From Limivivens faecihominis (GTDB taxonomy: Bacteria > Bacillota > Clostridia > Lachnospirales > Lachnospiraceae): a DNA stretch of 64,000 nt. The stretch's first letter is position 1. Every line of letters begins with the position of its first letter. A model generated the notes under the pieces. That model made no database searches and was not told where the DNA came from. It saw only the letters and a list, made by a program, of their open reading frames with translations. The stretch lies in NCBI RefSeq assembly GCF_020686945.1, contig NZ_JAJEPR010000003.1, positions 1 through 64,000 on the forward strand, in the 5' to 3' direction. Positions 51,289 through 59,888 of this stretch are shown here, one piece after another. The position numbers and the translations under genes are program-made.

Positions 51289-53835
51289 TTAAACCTCCTC
51301 CCCATTGGGGAACAGTTTTTCCCATTCCTCCGGGACCTCGTGTTCCTTTCTCAGGGTACATTCCCCGTTCAAAAGTGTCAGATTCGGGCTGTAGTAAGGG
51401 TCGCCCTGTTCGAGGAAAGCCTTCCAGCGTTTCCGGAAACGGATCACCTCGCCTTTAAAGCGTGCAAGCTTCTCCGGCGTGTTCTCGTAGCCTCTGGATT
51501 TGGACTCATAGTGGTAGAGCTCCACATTCGGATCCTGGACGATAAGTTTTCCGGTCTCCCGGATTCGAAGACAGAGATCCACATCGTTGAAGGCCACCTC
51601 GAAGCTCTCGTCAAAGCCGCCGATCTCCTCAAAAACCGATCGCTTCACCAGCATGCAGGCCGCCGTTACGGCGCTGATATCCTGCACGGCCCGAAGCCGT
51701 CCAAAGTAACCGTTGTCCCGTCTGGTCTTGAAGTTCTGCACATGGGCCGCATAATTCGCGATGCCAACCACAACGCCGCAGTGCTGTACCAATTCATCGG
51801 GATAGAAAAGCTTCGCTCCCACGGCTGCCGTGTCCTCCCGCTGACAGAAACCCAGCATCTCGCGGATCCAGAAGGGACTGATGACCTCCGTGTCATTGTT
51901 CAGGAAGAGAATGTACTCGCCCTTCGCACGGCGGACACCGAAATTGTTGATGGCCGAATAATTGAAGCCGCCATGATATGTCACCACCTGGAAGTTCTCA
52001 TGCTCCCGCTTCATCTTCTCATAGAAGGCAAAGGTTTCCTCTTTCTCGCTGTTGTTCTCCACTACAACGATCTCATAGTTGGGATAGTCGGTCTTCTCAT
52101 AGATGGAGTCCAGACAAGTAGCCAGAGTCTCGGCCTGATCCTTGTTGGGAATCAGAATCGTCACCAGCGGCTCACTCTTAAGCTTCAGGCGCATCTTATA
52201 CATAATGAAGATTCCGGTATAGTCCACCTCCGCCTCATAGCCGAGTCTTGCATAGTGCTCGGTGAGGGCCAGCTTGCCTGCGTCGATCGCATAGGTCTTA
52301 CTGTCCTGGTTGCCAGCGGTGGAAGTATCGGAGACTCTCCAGTGATAGAGCACCTTCGGGATATGGTGAACCCGGTCGGTTTTCTCGATGCAGCGAAGCA
52401 GGAAATCATAGTCCTGAGCCCCGTCACACTGCTTCCGAAGAAGGCCGACTTCTTCTGCGAGACTTTTTCTCACCATGACCAGATGGCAGATATAGTTGAT
52501 GCTCCGGAGGAAATCCGGGTTGAAATCCGGCTTCATCCGGGGAGCAAAGAACCGCTCTCCCTTCTCATCGCAGAGATCCTCGTCGGTGTAAATGAGATCC
52601 AGATTCCGGTCTTCGTTCAGTGCCTTTACCATCTCATAGAGGGCATCGGGTTCCAAGAAATCGTCGTGGTCGGAGAACATCAGAAACTCACCGGTGGCCA
52701 TCCGGATCGCTTCGTTGGTATTCTCGGAAATTCCGGCATTGACCTTAAGATGCTTCAGCTTAATCCTCGGATCATTGCCATAAAACTTCTTCACAAAGGC
52801 AGAGGGGCCTTTTTTCGTGCTGCCATCCGCCAGACAGAGTTCGAAATTCCGGTAGCTCTGCGACGTGATCGACTGGAGAAGCTTCCTTAAGAACTCCTGC
52901 GGCGTATTGTAGAGAGGAATCACGATGCTGATGAGGGGTTCATAATCAAAGTGCGTGTGTTTCTGCCGGTGAAGCTCCAGAGCAGAAGGCCGCTTCTTTT
53001 TGAGCCACATCATATACTGCTCTTCGTCGGTGAAAACACTGTCCTTCACCTGCTCCACGAGCCCGGTAATGCCTCTTTTCTTCAGGATTGCCCTGTTCTC
53101 AGCCAGCTTTCCGCGACCGATGGCCTTTTTAAGCCTTCCGACCTTTGATACGGAAAAATCAAATTTTTTCATCGAGATCTCGTAAGTTTTCTCAACGAGA
53201 GCATTTTTCATATGGAAGACCAGCTTTTTCCCCTCAAACTCCGATCTCGGATAGGAAAAGGCAAAACCGGCCTCGGTATTTTCCGGCACCACGCTCTCCA
53301 GTCCCGTATTTTCCGCCACATCAGGCCGAAAGGAACGCTTCAGGGCACCGGGCACCTCATTTCCGTTCTCGTCGGTGATCGAAAGGTTATTTTCCCCGGT
53401 GAGATCAAGAATCCAGCCCCGGATTGTGATCTTCCGGTCTTCCAGGCCGCAGAAGTCCACATAGTACTGGATGGAAGCGGCTTTCCAGCCCTCTTCCAGC
53501 TCCGAAGCATTCTTTTCCAGCAGGACTTTTTCCTCGGCTCCGGCTTTCAGAAGGATCTTTAAACCTTTTCCGACCTTTATGAAATTCTTCTCAAAATCGC
53601 CCAGCTTCACACGAAAGCCCAGTTCATCCGCCTGGGCCGCATAAGACGGATAGCGTTTTACCACATCCGGTCGCGGATAAAATTTCACCTCAGCCTTCAC
53701 CGGCTCTCCCTTTTCATCCAGAACCAGGATCGCTGCGCTCTCTCCCTCCACAGCCTTCCAGCCCTGTACCGTCAGACTCCCTCCCGGAACCCACTGGTAA
53801 CTTTCTGTGTCAACTACTACTTTCTGAATGCTCAT
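51289..53835 (-). CDS. Large GT2 glycosyltransferase with divergent N-terminal beta domains
   Basis: An 848-residue protein with beta modules at residues 1-270 (GSLTVQGWKAVEGESAAILVL; ITIRGWILDLTGENNLSI), a linker and two GT2 domains closely matching the next gene (FSDHDDFLEPDAL; LFLNNDTEVISPFW; SKSRGYENTPEK). The N-terminal third differs strongly from its neighbour while the C-terminal two thirds are nearly the same, which points to domain replacement or selection on the N-terminal part. The beta modules may bind the growing chain or the ABC exporter. Confidence 0.93.
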   Translation of the reverse strand: MSIQKVVVDTESYQWVPGGSLTVQGWKAVEGESAAILVLDEKGEPVKAEVKFYPRPDVVKRYPSYAAQADELGFRVKLGDFEKNFIKVGKGLKILLKAGAEEKVLLEKNASELEEGWKAASIQYYVDFCGLEDRKITIRGWILDLTGENNLSITDENGNEVPGALKRSFRPDVAENTGLESVVPENTEAGFAFSYPRSEFEGKKLVFHMKNALVEKTYEISMKKFDFSVSKVGRLKKAIGRGKLAENRAILKKRGITGLVEQVKDSVFTDEEQYMMWLKKKRPSALELHRQKHTHFDYEPLISIVIPLYNTPQEFLRKLLQSITSQSYRNFELCLADGSTKKGPSAFVKKFYGNDPRIKLKHLKVNAGISENTNEAIRMATGEFLMFSDHDDFLEPDALYEMVKALNEDRNLDLIYTDEDLCDEKGERFFAPRMKPDFNPDFLRSINYICHLVMVRKSLAEEVGLLRKQCDGAQDYDFLLRCIEKTDRVHHIPKVLYHWRVSDTSTAGNQDSKTYAIDAGKLALTEHYARLGYEAEVDYTGIFIMYKMRLKLKSEPLVTILIPNKDQAETLATCLDSIYEKTDYPNYEIVVVENNSEKEETFAFYEKMKREHENFQVVTYHGGFNYSAINNFGVRRAKGEYILFLNNDTEVISPFWIREMLGFCQREDTAAVGAKLFYPDELVQHCGVVVGIANYAAHVQNFKTRRDNGYFGRLRAVQDISAVTAACMLVKRSVFEEIGGFDESFEVAFNDVDLCLRIRETGKLIVQDPNVELYHYESKSRGYENTPEKLARFKGEVIRFRKRWKAFLEQGDPYYSPNLTLLNGECTLRKEHEVPEEWEKLFPNGEEV

Positions 53836-53855
53836 CGATACTCCTTTAGCCCTTC

Positions 53856-55148
53856 TTATTTCTGATGCTGTTCTCTGTAGCCTCTGTATTTCTCATATGC
53901 TTTCCATACCTTCGTATGTTTCATCTCACTGATGGTATTCTCTGCCTGGCGAAGCTGCTCCCGAAGCTTCCTGATCTCTTCTCCCCGGGATGCGGAAAGC
54001 TCCGCCAGCTGACCAAGCTCTTTCTTCGCTCCTGTCTCCAGCGGATAAACCGCCAGCTCCACCCGAAGATTTTTCGCTCCTTCAGGAATCTCCGTCAGAT
54101 AAAAGTTCGGATCATCCTCCCCGAAAAAGAGCCAGTTTCCCATCGAACTTCCCTTCGCCAGCGTCACAGGCGCCTGACCGGTCTGTCCGTCAAAAGCAAG
54201 CCACCGGAGCTCCGTCATGCAGGCACGGTAGCCCGGATCCAGCCGAAGACTCTTCACGCCCTCTGGCAGAAGAATCTCTTTTTCAATCTCCCAGCCCTCT
54301 CTGTGACTCATCTGAAAAAGTCTTGAATTCCCCTCGGAAAAACCATCTCCGCAGTCAAAATAAACCTGCAGCATCTCCTGTGGAAAGTAGTCCGTCACCC
54401 GAAGAGAACCGGCGCTGATATCCTGATAGAGATCCCGGATGGGCGTATGCCGACGGCAGACATATTTCTGGAAGGAGGTCTCCATGGCCTCGTAAGCCTT
54501 GCGCTCCTCACTGGTGATTCCCATTTTTTCATAGAGATCAAAGGATTTGAACTCTTCGCCCCGGTCTGCATGGTCCGTAAAGTAAAAAATGATCCGGTAG
54601 AGAATAAAATTCACCGGAATCGGAAAATCAAAGCTCCATTCATAGTCGATGGCGGTCCATTTTTCTCCGGTGAGAACGATATTTCCGCAGACCAGATCAA
54701 TATTGGAAAACGGCGCGCAGACCGTCTCTTTCGGAAGCTCGTGTTCCCCGAACACCTCCCGGAAACCCTCTGTGATCTCAAAGCTCGCTCCTTTGTGCAG
54801 GGACTTTACAAATTCGAGATAGTCCAGAAGCTCCTCCGCGCAAGGCTCGATGCCCTGCTTCTTTTCCACAGATAAGAGATGTTCCTCCAGCGTCTCCCCC
54901 GTGAGATACTCCAGCTCCACGCCGCCGGGAATCAGGCTGCACACGTTATATGAGAGTTTCGTTCCCTCCAAAACTCTGGAAAACGCCTCGTACCAGTGGT
55001 AGATGGCCTCCACATGAAGTTTCCCTTCTGGGAATTCCGGAAGTTTCCGCACATAGCGGACGCCCTCCTCATCCTCCAGAATGTCCGTGCGGATGGCAAG
55101 ACAGTGATTTCTCTCATTGGAATATTTGGAATAAATAATCTTCTTCAT
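53856..55148 (-). CDS. Kinase-like (choline-kinase/APH fold) protein with C-terminal coiled coil
   Basis: A 430-residue protein. Residues about 5-230 look like an APH/choline-kinase fold: a nucleotide-lobe beginning RTDILEDEEGVRYVRKLPEF, a catalytic-loop-like FSNIDLVCGNIV (about 145-157, Asn instead of the usual His before Asp) and the metal motif AIDYEW. A beta-rich segment (about 265-370) follows, then a coiled coil (about 385-418, SRGEEIRKLREQLRQAENTI) and a basic end. Its start overlaps the methyltransferase stop by four bases. In WbdD a methyltransferase and a kinase with a coiled coil are fused and cap an O antigen; the arrangement here is similar but split. The kinase reaction is inferred. 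Confidence 0.65.
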   Translation of the reverse strand: MKKIIYSKYSNERNHCLAIRTDILEDEEGVRYVRKLPEFPEGKLHVEAIYHWYEAFSRVLEGTKLSYNVCSLIPGGVELEYLTGETLEEHLLSVEKKQGIEPCAEELLDYLEFVKSLHKGASFEITEGFREVFGEHELPKETVCAPFSNIDLVCGNIVLTGEKWTAIDYEWSFDFPIPVNFILYRIIFYFTDHADRGEEFKSFDLYEKMGITSEERKAYEAMETSFQKYVCRRHTPIRDLYQDISAGSLRVTDYFPQEMLQVYFDCGDGFSEGNSRLFQMSHREGWEIEKEILLPEGVKSLRLDPGYRACMTELRWLAFDGQTGQAPVTLAKGSSMGNWLFFGEDDPNFYLTEIPEGAKNLRVELAVYPLETGAKKELGQLAELSASRGEEIRKLREQLRQAENTISEMKHTKVWKAYEKYRGYREQHQK

Positions 55149-56074
55149 GACTCCTCCTTTCCCAGCAGCACCAGAAAGGAATTGGAAAACTCCGGAAACA
55201 GCCCGTTGTCGATGAGGGTATCGAAGACCTTTGACTCATCGAAAAGCAGAAGCCGTCTCTGGTCGTAGTTGCAGATATTTTCTTTGAGGTCCCCTTTTCT
55301 CGGAAGGTAAGCGTCCGAGTAGATGGAGAAGGGGAATTTGTAATCCGGGTAGGGATAGTAGAACTCCGGCCGGAAATTTCCTGCTTCATGGAAGAGCCGG
55401 ATCAGCTCCGTTTTCGAAAAGGTGTGGACATCCTTCGTGTTGGGATAGCCTTCGAGTCCCTCGAAGAAACGGCCCACATGGTCCTCGGCACAGCCCGCCC
55501 AGTATTTTAAGCCCAGACGGTTCTCGATGGCAATGACGATCTTTCCGCCCGGAGCCAGATGGCGCTCCACCAGCTGAAGCATATAACTAAAGGGATTCTC
55601 GTTGTCCGTATAGCAGGCCGCATACTCGAAGACGCCGATGAAGGTGATGTAATCGTACTTCTCCGCCAGCGTCTTTTCCACCTCCTCAAAGGCTCCCAGA
55701 AGGATCGTCACATTATCGCAATCCTCATTCCGGTAAGCATTGACGAGGCTTCTCTGTCTGGAAAGCTCCACACAGGTTACGCTTCCGGCTTTCTTTGCCA
55801 ACGCTCCGGTGATGGCTCCGCAGCCGGCTCCGATCTCCAGAACTTTATCCTCTTTCGTGATGGGCAGCCAGCTCACTATATTCCCACGGATATGGGAAAA
55901 ATGGTACATCACCGGCCAGCTTTTTCTCTCAGCGATGACCTGATTGTACTCTTCAGGCGTATGACAGCTTTTCGCAATCTCCAGAAGTTCTTCTTCCACA
56001 GGACCATCACTGTACAGGTCGCTGCCTGAATAACAGGTGTCATCCAGAGTGATTTTTCCAATTTTCTCCCTCAT
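55145..56074 (-). CDS. SAM-dependent methyltransferase
   Basis: A 309-residue class I methyltransferase with motif I VLEIGAGCGAITGAL (about residues 79-93), VTCVELSRQRS, the motif IV-like YDYITFIGVFEYA and a LAPGGKIVIAIENRLGLKYW stretch. A helical cap precedes the SAM domain. It overlaps the kinase-like gene by four bases and follows Wzt by 14 bases. Position and pairing suggest transfer of a methyl group to the polysaccharide or its terminal phosphate; sequence alone does not show the acceptor. Confidence 0.9.
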   Translation of the reverse strand: MREKIGKITLDDTCYSGSDLYSDGPVEEELLEIAKSCHTPEEYNQVIAERKSWPVMYHFSHIRGNIVSWLPITKEDKVLEIGAGCGAITGALAKKAGSVTCVELSRQRSLVNAYRNEDCDNVTILLGAFEEVEKTLAEKYDYITFIGVFEYAACYTDNENPFSYMLQLVERHLAPGGKIVIAIENRLGLKYWAGCAEDHVGRFFEGLEGYPNTKDVHTFSKTELIRLFHEAGNFRPEFYYPYPDYKFPFSIYSDAYLPRKGDLKENICNYDQRRLLLFDESKVFDTLIDNGLFPEFSNSFLVLLGKEES

Positions 56075-56088
56075 AAAATTTCCCTTTC

Positions 56089-57345
56089 TTATTTTGTTAC
56101 CTGCACCTCAATCCTGGAGTTCATATCGTAGAAGCCCACGGTGTCCTTCATGGATACCACGTTGACGCTGCAGGCGTCATAGAGACGGTGGAACACATGG
56201 AAATCTCCCTCCATATATCCGGTACAGCCAAAGGAAATGAGATAGCTTCCGCCCTGAAGATCCATCTTCTGGGTGAAAGAAACCTCCACCACCGTATCTT
56301 TTTTTGCCGGAACCTCGATCTTCTCGTACATCGTGTTGGTGCCTGTGATCTCCGTTCCTTTCATATCCTTGATCGTGAAAGCCACAATGGGCTCCTGAAG
56401 GTCTTTATGGAACTCAATCTTCATCTTGAAGGTACAGGTGGTTCCCTTCTCGATCGTGTTGGTCAGTTTTCCATCCTTATCCACGACGGCAAAATCGACA
56501 ATCTCCGCCAGTTTTTCTCCGTACTCCAGGAGGTTGGGGTTCACCTGGATCTTGCTTCTCCACTCGCCTTCTCTGGCGATGTGTTTCTCCGGCTCCCCTT
56601 CCTGATGGACCAGGAAACGTTTGTAGAGGTCAACCATGGCTTTGGGGCTCCCCTCGTCCACCTTGACGCCTTGATTCAGGAGCACGACGCGGTCGCAGTA
56701 TTTGCTGATGCTGCTGAGGTCATGGCTCACAAAGAGGATCGTCTTGCCCTGTTTTTTGAACTCCTCGAACTTATGATAGCATTTTGCCTGGAAAAAGACG
56801 TCTCCCACGGAAAGTGCCTCGTCTACAATCAGGATCTCCGGGTCGATATTGATCGCCACAGCGAAGGCCAGGCGGACAAACATACCGCTGGAGTAGGTTT
56901 TCACGGGCTGGTTGACGAAATCGCCGATATCTGCGAATCGCAAAATTTCCGGAAGACGCTTGTTAATTTCCTCCTCCGTGAAGCCCAGCATCGTACCGTT
57001 GAGGTAGACGTTTTCCACGCCAGTATACTCCATGTTGAAACCGGCTCCCAGCTCCAGAAGAGCGGAGATTCTGCCGTTCACCGTCACATTTCCCATCGTA
57101 GGCTGCAGCACGCCGGTGATGATCTTCAGCACCGTAGATTTTCCGGAACCGTTGGTTCCGATGATGCCCACGGTCTCTCCTCGGTGTACATCAAAGCTCA
57201 CCTGATCCAGGGCTTTGTGTTCCCGGTATTTCTTTTCCTTTGTAAACCCAAGGGCCTCTTTTAAGCGGTCTGAGGGTTTGTTGTATAACCGGTAGATCTT
57301 ACTCACATTATCTACGCGGATCGCAATGTTCTTATCCTTATCCAA
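56089..57345 (-). CDS. wzt: ABC polysaccharide exporter ATPase with C-terminal Wzt domain
   Basis: A 418-residue protein. Residues 1-250 are the ATPase: Walker A GTNGSGKST, YSSGMFVRLAFAVAI signature and ILIVDEALSVGD. A linker leads to a C-terminal Wzt-like beta-sandwich (about 275-418): GEKLAEIVDFAVVDKDGK, TFKMKIEFHKDLQEPIVAF and GTNTMYEKIEV, then GGSYLISFGC. In E. coli O9a this domain binds the capped end of the polymer. A short Wzt without this domain would export anything, so its presence supports a capped substrate. Wzm is the partner, but a 171-base palindromic gap separates them. Confidence 0.95.
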   Translation of the reverse strand: MDKDKNIAIRVDNVSKIYRLYNKPSDRLKEALGFTKEKKYREHKALDQVSFDVHRGETVGIIGTNGSGKSTVLKIITGVLQPTMGNVTVNGRISALLELGAGFNMEYTGVENVYLNGTMLGFTEEEINKRLPEILRFADIGDFVNQPVKTYSSGMFVRLAFAVAINIDPEILIVDEALSVGDVFFQAKCYHKFEEFKKQGKTILFVSHDLSSISKYCDRVVLLNQGVKVDEGSPKAMVDLYKRFLVHQEGEPEKHIAREGEWRSKIQVNPNLLEYGEKLAEIVDFAVVDKDGKLTNTIEKGTTCTFKMKIEFHKDLQEPIVAFTIKDMKGTEITGTNTMYEKIEVPAKKDTVVEVSFTQKMDLQGGSYLISFGCTGYMEGDFHVFHRLYDACSVNVVSMKDTVGFYDMNSRIEVQVTK

Positions 57346-57374
57346 AAATCCATCCTCCTGCTCTTCTTACAGTA

Positions 57375-57512
57375 CATAACTGTTCAGTACCTTCTCAGTT
57401 ATGTGCAAAAATCCAATGAAAATCGCCTTCGGCGATGGGATTTTTGCATGCTACCCTCGGGATTTTGGCATATTCATGCCAAAACACCTCGCGGGACAGT
57501 GACTGCTGAATA
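57375..57512. repeat. Composite palindromic element between wzm and wzt
   Basis: Four arm sets in 138 bases: cataactg/cagttatg (57375-57403, TAACTGTTCAG type); tgcaaaaatcc/ggatttttgca (57404-57448) enclosing atcgccttcggcgat; ttttggcat/atgccaaaa (57463-57484); and a trailing gactgctgaatagatac that echoes the first arm. No coding frame. It splits two genes that normally overlap or touch. The 27-base TAACTGTTCAG unit differs from the one at 22861 at only a few positions. Confidence 0.6.
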
Positions 57513-57516
57513 GATA

Positions 57517-58341
57517 CTACAATACATCTGCAAAGTGGCCCTTCAGCCGGTTGAATACCCAGGTGCTGAAGACATAGCACACAATCAGAAACGCCCAGAA
57601 ATACACGGTCAGAAGCTTATCCTCCCAGAACCAGCGCTGCTCGATAAAGGCATTCCGGTAGCCGTGAACGATGTAGTAGAACGGGTTCAGCTTCAGAATC
57701 CGCATGACCGTGCTTCCCCAGGAATAACCGTTCAGGAAGGAAAGGTCCCACATAACCGGAGTCATCCAGACGCCGATCTGCAGAAGAATGGAGACGATCT
57801 GTCCCATATCCCGGAAAAAGACGATGACAGAGCTCGTCGTATAGACGATGGCCAGGATCAGCAGGAAGAGGCAGATCATGTAGTAAAGGATCTCCAGATA
57901 ATAAATATTCGGATAGTAGCCGTAGCAGGCAAACAGGATCATGGCGAAAGCCACGAAAAACAGATGGATAACCAGAGCTGAAAGAAGCTTTACCACCGGC
58001 AGGACACTGATGTCAAAGACCACTTTTTTTACCAGATAACTGTATTCCAGAAATGAGTTGGTTCCCGTGATCAGTCCCTCCTGGAAATACATCCATGGAA
58101 CAATACCGGACACCAGGTAAAGGACGAAAGGCGTCCCGTCTCCCGAGGCAGCCCCTCCCCGCATGGCGATGCCAAACACGAAATAATAGACCAGAATCGT
58201 CACGATGGGCTGGATGAAGGCCCAGATCGTTCCAAAATAGGAGCCGGCAAAACGGCTCTTCAGGTCATTCTTTGCCATTTTTTTTACAAGCCGCCGGTTT
58301 CGATACAGGTCAGACGGCAAAGTACACAGATCTTTCAGCAT
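57517..58341 (-). CDS. wzm: ABC polysaccharide exporter permease
   Basis: A 274-residue membrane protein of the Wzm/TagG type (ABC-2): six membrane helices, an N-terminal DLKSRFAGSYFGTIWAFIQP amphipathic stretch, and VVFFRDMGQIVSILLQIGVWMTPVMW in the middle. It forms the channel that moves the lipid-linked polymer out, with Wzt as motor. It follows rfbC by nine bases. Confidence 0.95.
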   Translation of the reverse strand: MLKDLCTLPSDLYRNRRLVKKMAKNDLKSRFAGSYFGTIWAFIQPIVTILVYYFVFGIAMRGGAASGDGTPFVLYLVSGIVPWMYFQEGLITGTNSFLEYSYLVKKVVFDISVLPVVKLLSALVIHLFFVAFAMILFACYGYYPNIYYLEILYYMICLFLLILAIVYTTSSVIVFFRDMGQIVSILLQIGVWMTPVMWDLSFLNGYSWGSTVMRILKLNPFYYIVHGYRNAFIEQRWFWEDKLLTVYFWAFLIVCYVFSTWVFNRLKGHFADVL

Positions 58342-58350
58342 ATGATTCTC

Positions 58351-58911
58351 CTACTTATTTTTCTCCTGATATTCCTTGAAAGAACCCCAGTGCTGGTCTT
58401 TCTCGGAAATGGTCAGCTCCATGCCTTCCGGAATAGGCCACTGTACGTTGATGTCCGGATCTCTCCAGGAAAGTCCGCCCTCATCGTTGGGATGATAGAA
58501 ATCGGTACATTTGTAAGCAAACTCCGCATGGTCGGAAAGCACCAGGAAACCATGGGCGAAATTCTTCGGGATGAAGAACTGCTTCTTGTTCTCAGCAGAA
58601 AGCAGCACACCAAACCATTTTCCATAGGTCTTGGAGCCTTTTCTCAAATCGACTGCCACATCATAAACCTCACCGGCCACCACGCGCACCAGCTTGTCCT
58701 GGGGATAGTTGATCTGGAAATGCAGGCCGCGGAGCACGCCTTTTTTGGATGCAGACTGGTTGTCCTGCACGAACTCCATGTCGATGCCTGCCTCCTTGTA
58801 ATCGTTATAATTGTAGGTTTCCATAAAATAGCCTCTCTCATCCCCGAAAACGGTGGGGGTAATGACCTTCAGGCCCTCGATTTCACAAGTTTCCACTGTA
58901 ATTTTTCCCAT
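58351..58911 (-). CDS. rfbC: dTDP-4-dehydrorhamnose 3,5-epimerase
   Basis: A 186-residue cupin-fold enzyme: GDERGYFMETYN, RGLHFQ (catalytic His 62 or so), VAVDLRKGSKTYGKW and FAHGFLVLSDHAEFAYKCTDFY. It epimerises dTDP-4-keto-6-deoxyglucose toward rhamnose. The reductase RfbD that completes rhamnose is not in the window. Third gene of the operon, after an intergenic hairpin. Confidence 0.96.
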   Translation of the reverse strand: MGKITVETCEIEGLKVITPTVFGDERGYFMETYNYNDYKEAGIDMEFVQDNQSASKKGVLRGLHFQINYPQDKLVRVVAGEVYDVAVDLRKGSKTYGKWFGVLLSAENKKQFFIPKNFAHGFLVLSDHAEFAYKCTDFYHPNDEGGLSWRDPDINVQWPIPEGMELTISEKDQHWGSFKEYQEKNK

Positions 58912-58959
58912 TTTTTTGTCCTCCTGACATTTTTACTTTTTATCCTTTAAACAATGAAA

Positions 58960-58993
58960 ACCAGAAGGCCCCAGTCTCCTGGTTCCTTCTGGT
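58960..58993 (-). terminator. Hairpin between rfbA and rfbC
   Basis: accagaagg (58960-58968) and ccttctggt (58985-58993) form a nine-base stem; on the minus strand a short TTTTC follows. It may partially terminate transcription and set the ratio of rfbA/B to downstream genes. Confidence 0.4.
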
Positions 58994-59003
58994 CACTGAA
59001 GGC

Positions 59004-59873
59004 TTAAAGTCCCTCTGCTATCTCTACCAGATACTGGCCGTAAGCGGTCTTCATCAGCGGTTTTGCAAGCTCAAGAAGCTGTTCCTTATTGATAAAGCCT
59101 CTGCGATAGGCAATTTCCTCGATACAGGAGATGTAAAGGCCCTGCCGCTTCTGGAAGGCTGCCACAAAATCAGCCGCGTCCAGAAGAGAGTCATGATTTC
59201 CCGTATCCAGCCATGCAAGGCCTCTTCCCAGAGTCTCTACATGAAGTTTGCCCCTTCTGAGATATTCATTATTCACGCTGGTGATCTCGATCTCGCCTCT
59301 TGCGGAGGGTTTTACATTTTTCGCAATCTCTACCACATCATTGTCATAGAAATAAAGGCCCGGCACCGCATAGTTGGACTTCGGATGCTCCGGTTTCTCC
59401 TCGATGGAAAGGGCCTTGCCGTTCTCGTCAAATTCTACCACGCCGTACTCTCTCGGGTCTCTCACATAGTAGCCGAAGATGGTCGCGCCGTCTTCTCTGG
59501 CTGCCACTCTCTGAAGCACCTTGGAAAAGCTCTGTCCGTAGAAAATGTTGTCACCCAGGATCAGCGCCACGTTATCGTCTCCGATGAATTTCTCACCGAT
59601 GATGAAAGCGTCTGCCAGTCCTCTGGGACTCTCCTGAACTGCATAGGAAATATCAATTCCCAGCTGTTTTCCGTCGCCTAAGAGTTCCTCGAATACCGGA
59701 AGGTCTCTCGGGGTGGAAATAATCAGGATTTCTCTGATGCCGGAAAGCATCAGAATGGAAAGCGGATAGTAGATCATTGGTTTGTCATAAACCGGCATGA
59801 TCTGTTTGGAAATGGCCTTGGTCAGCGGATACAGACGGGTTCCGGAGCCTCCGGCTAAGATAATACCTTTCAT
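59004..59873 (-). CDS. rfbA: Glucose-1-phosphate thymidylyltransferase
   Basis: A 289-residue enzyme: KGIILAGGSGTRLYPLTKAI at the nucleotide site, SKQIMPVYDKPMIYYPLS, and LGDNIFYGQSF. It makes dTDP-glucose from glucose-1-phosphate and dTTP, the first step for the operon's deoxysugars. It starts 15 bases after rfbB. Confidence 0.97.
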   Translation of the reverse strand: MKGIILAGGSGTRLYPLTKAISKQIMPVYDKPMIYYPLSILMLSGIREILIISTPRDLPVFEELLGDGKQLGIDISYAVQESPRGLADAFIIGEKFIGDDNVALILGDNIFYGQSFSKVLQRVAAREDGATIFGYYVRDPREYGVVEFDENGKALSIEEKPEHPKSNYAVPGLYFYDNDVVEIAKNVKPSARGEIEITSVNNEYLRRGKLHVETLGRGLAWLDTGNHDSLLDAADFVAAFQKRQGLYISCIEEIAYRRGFINKEQLLELAKPLMKTAYGQYLVEIAEGL

Positions 59874-59888
59874 AAGTAATTACTCCTT

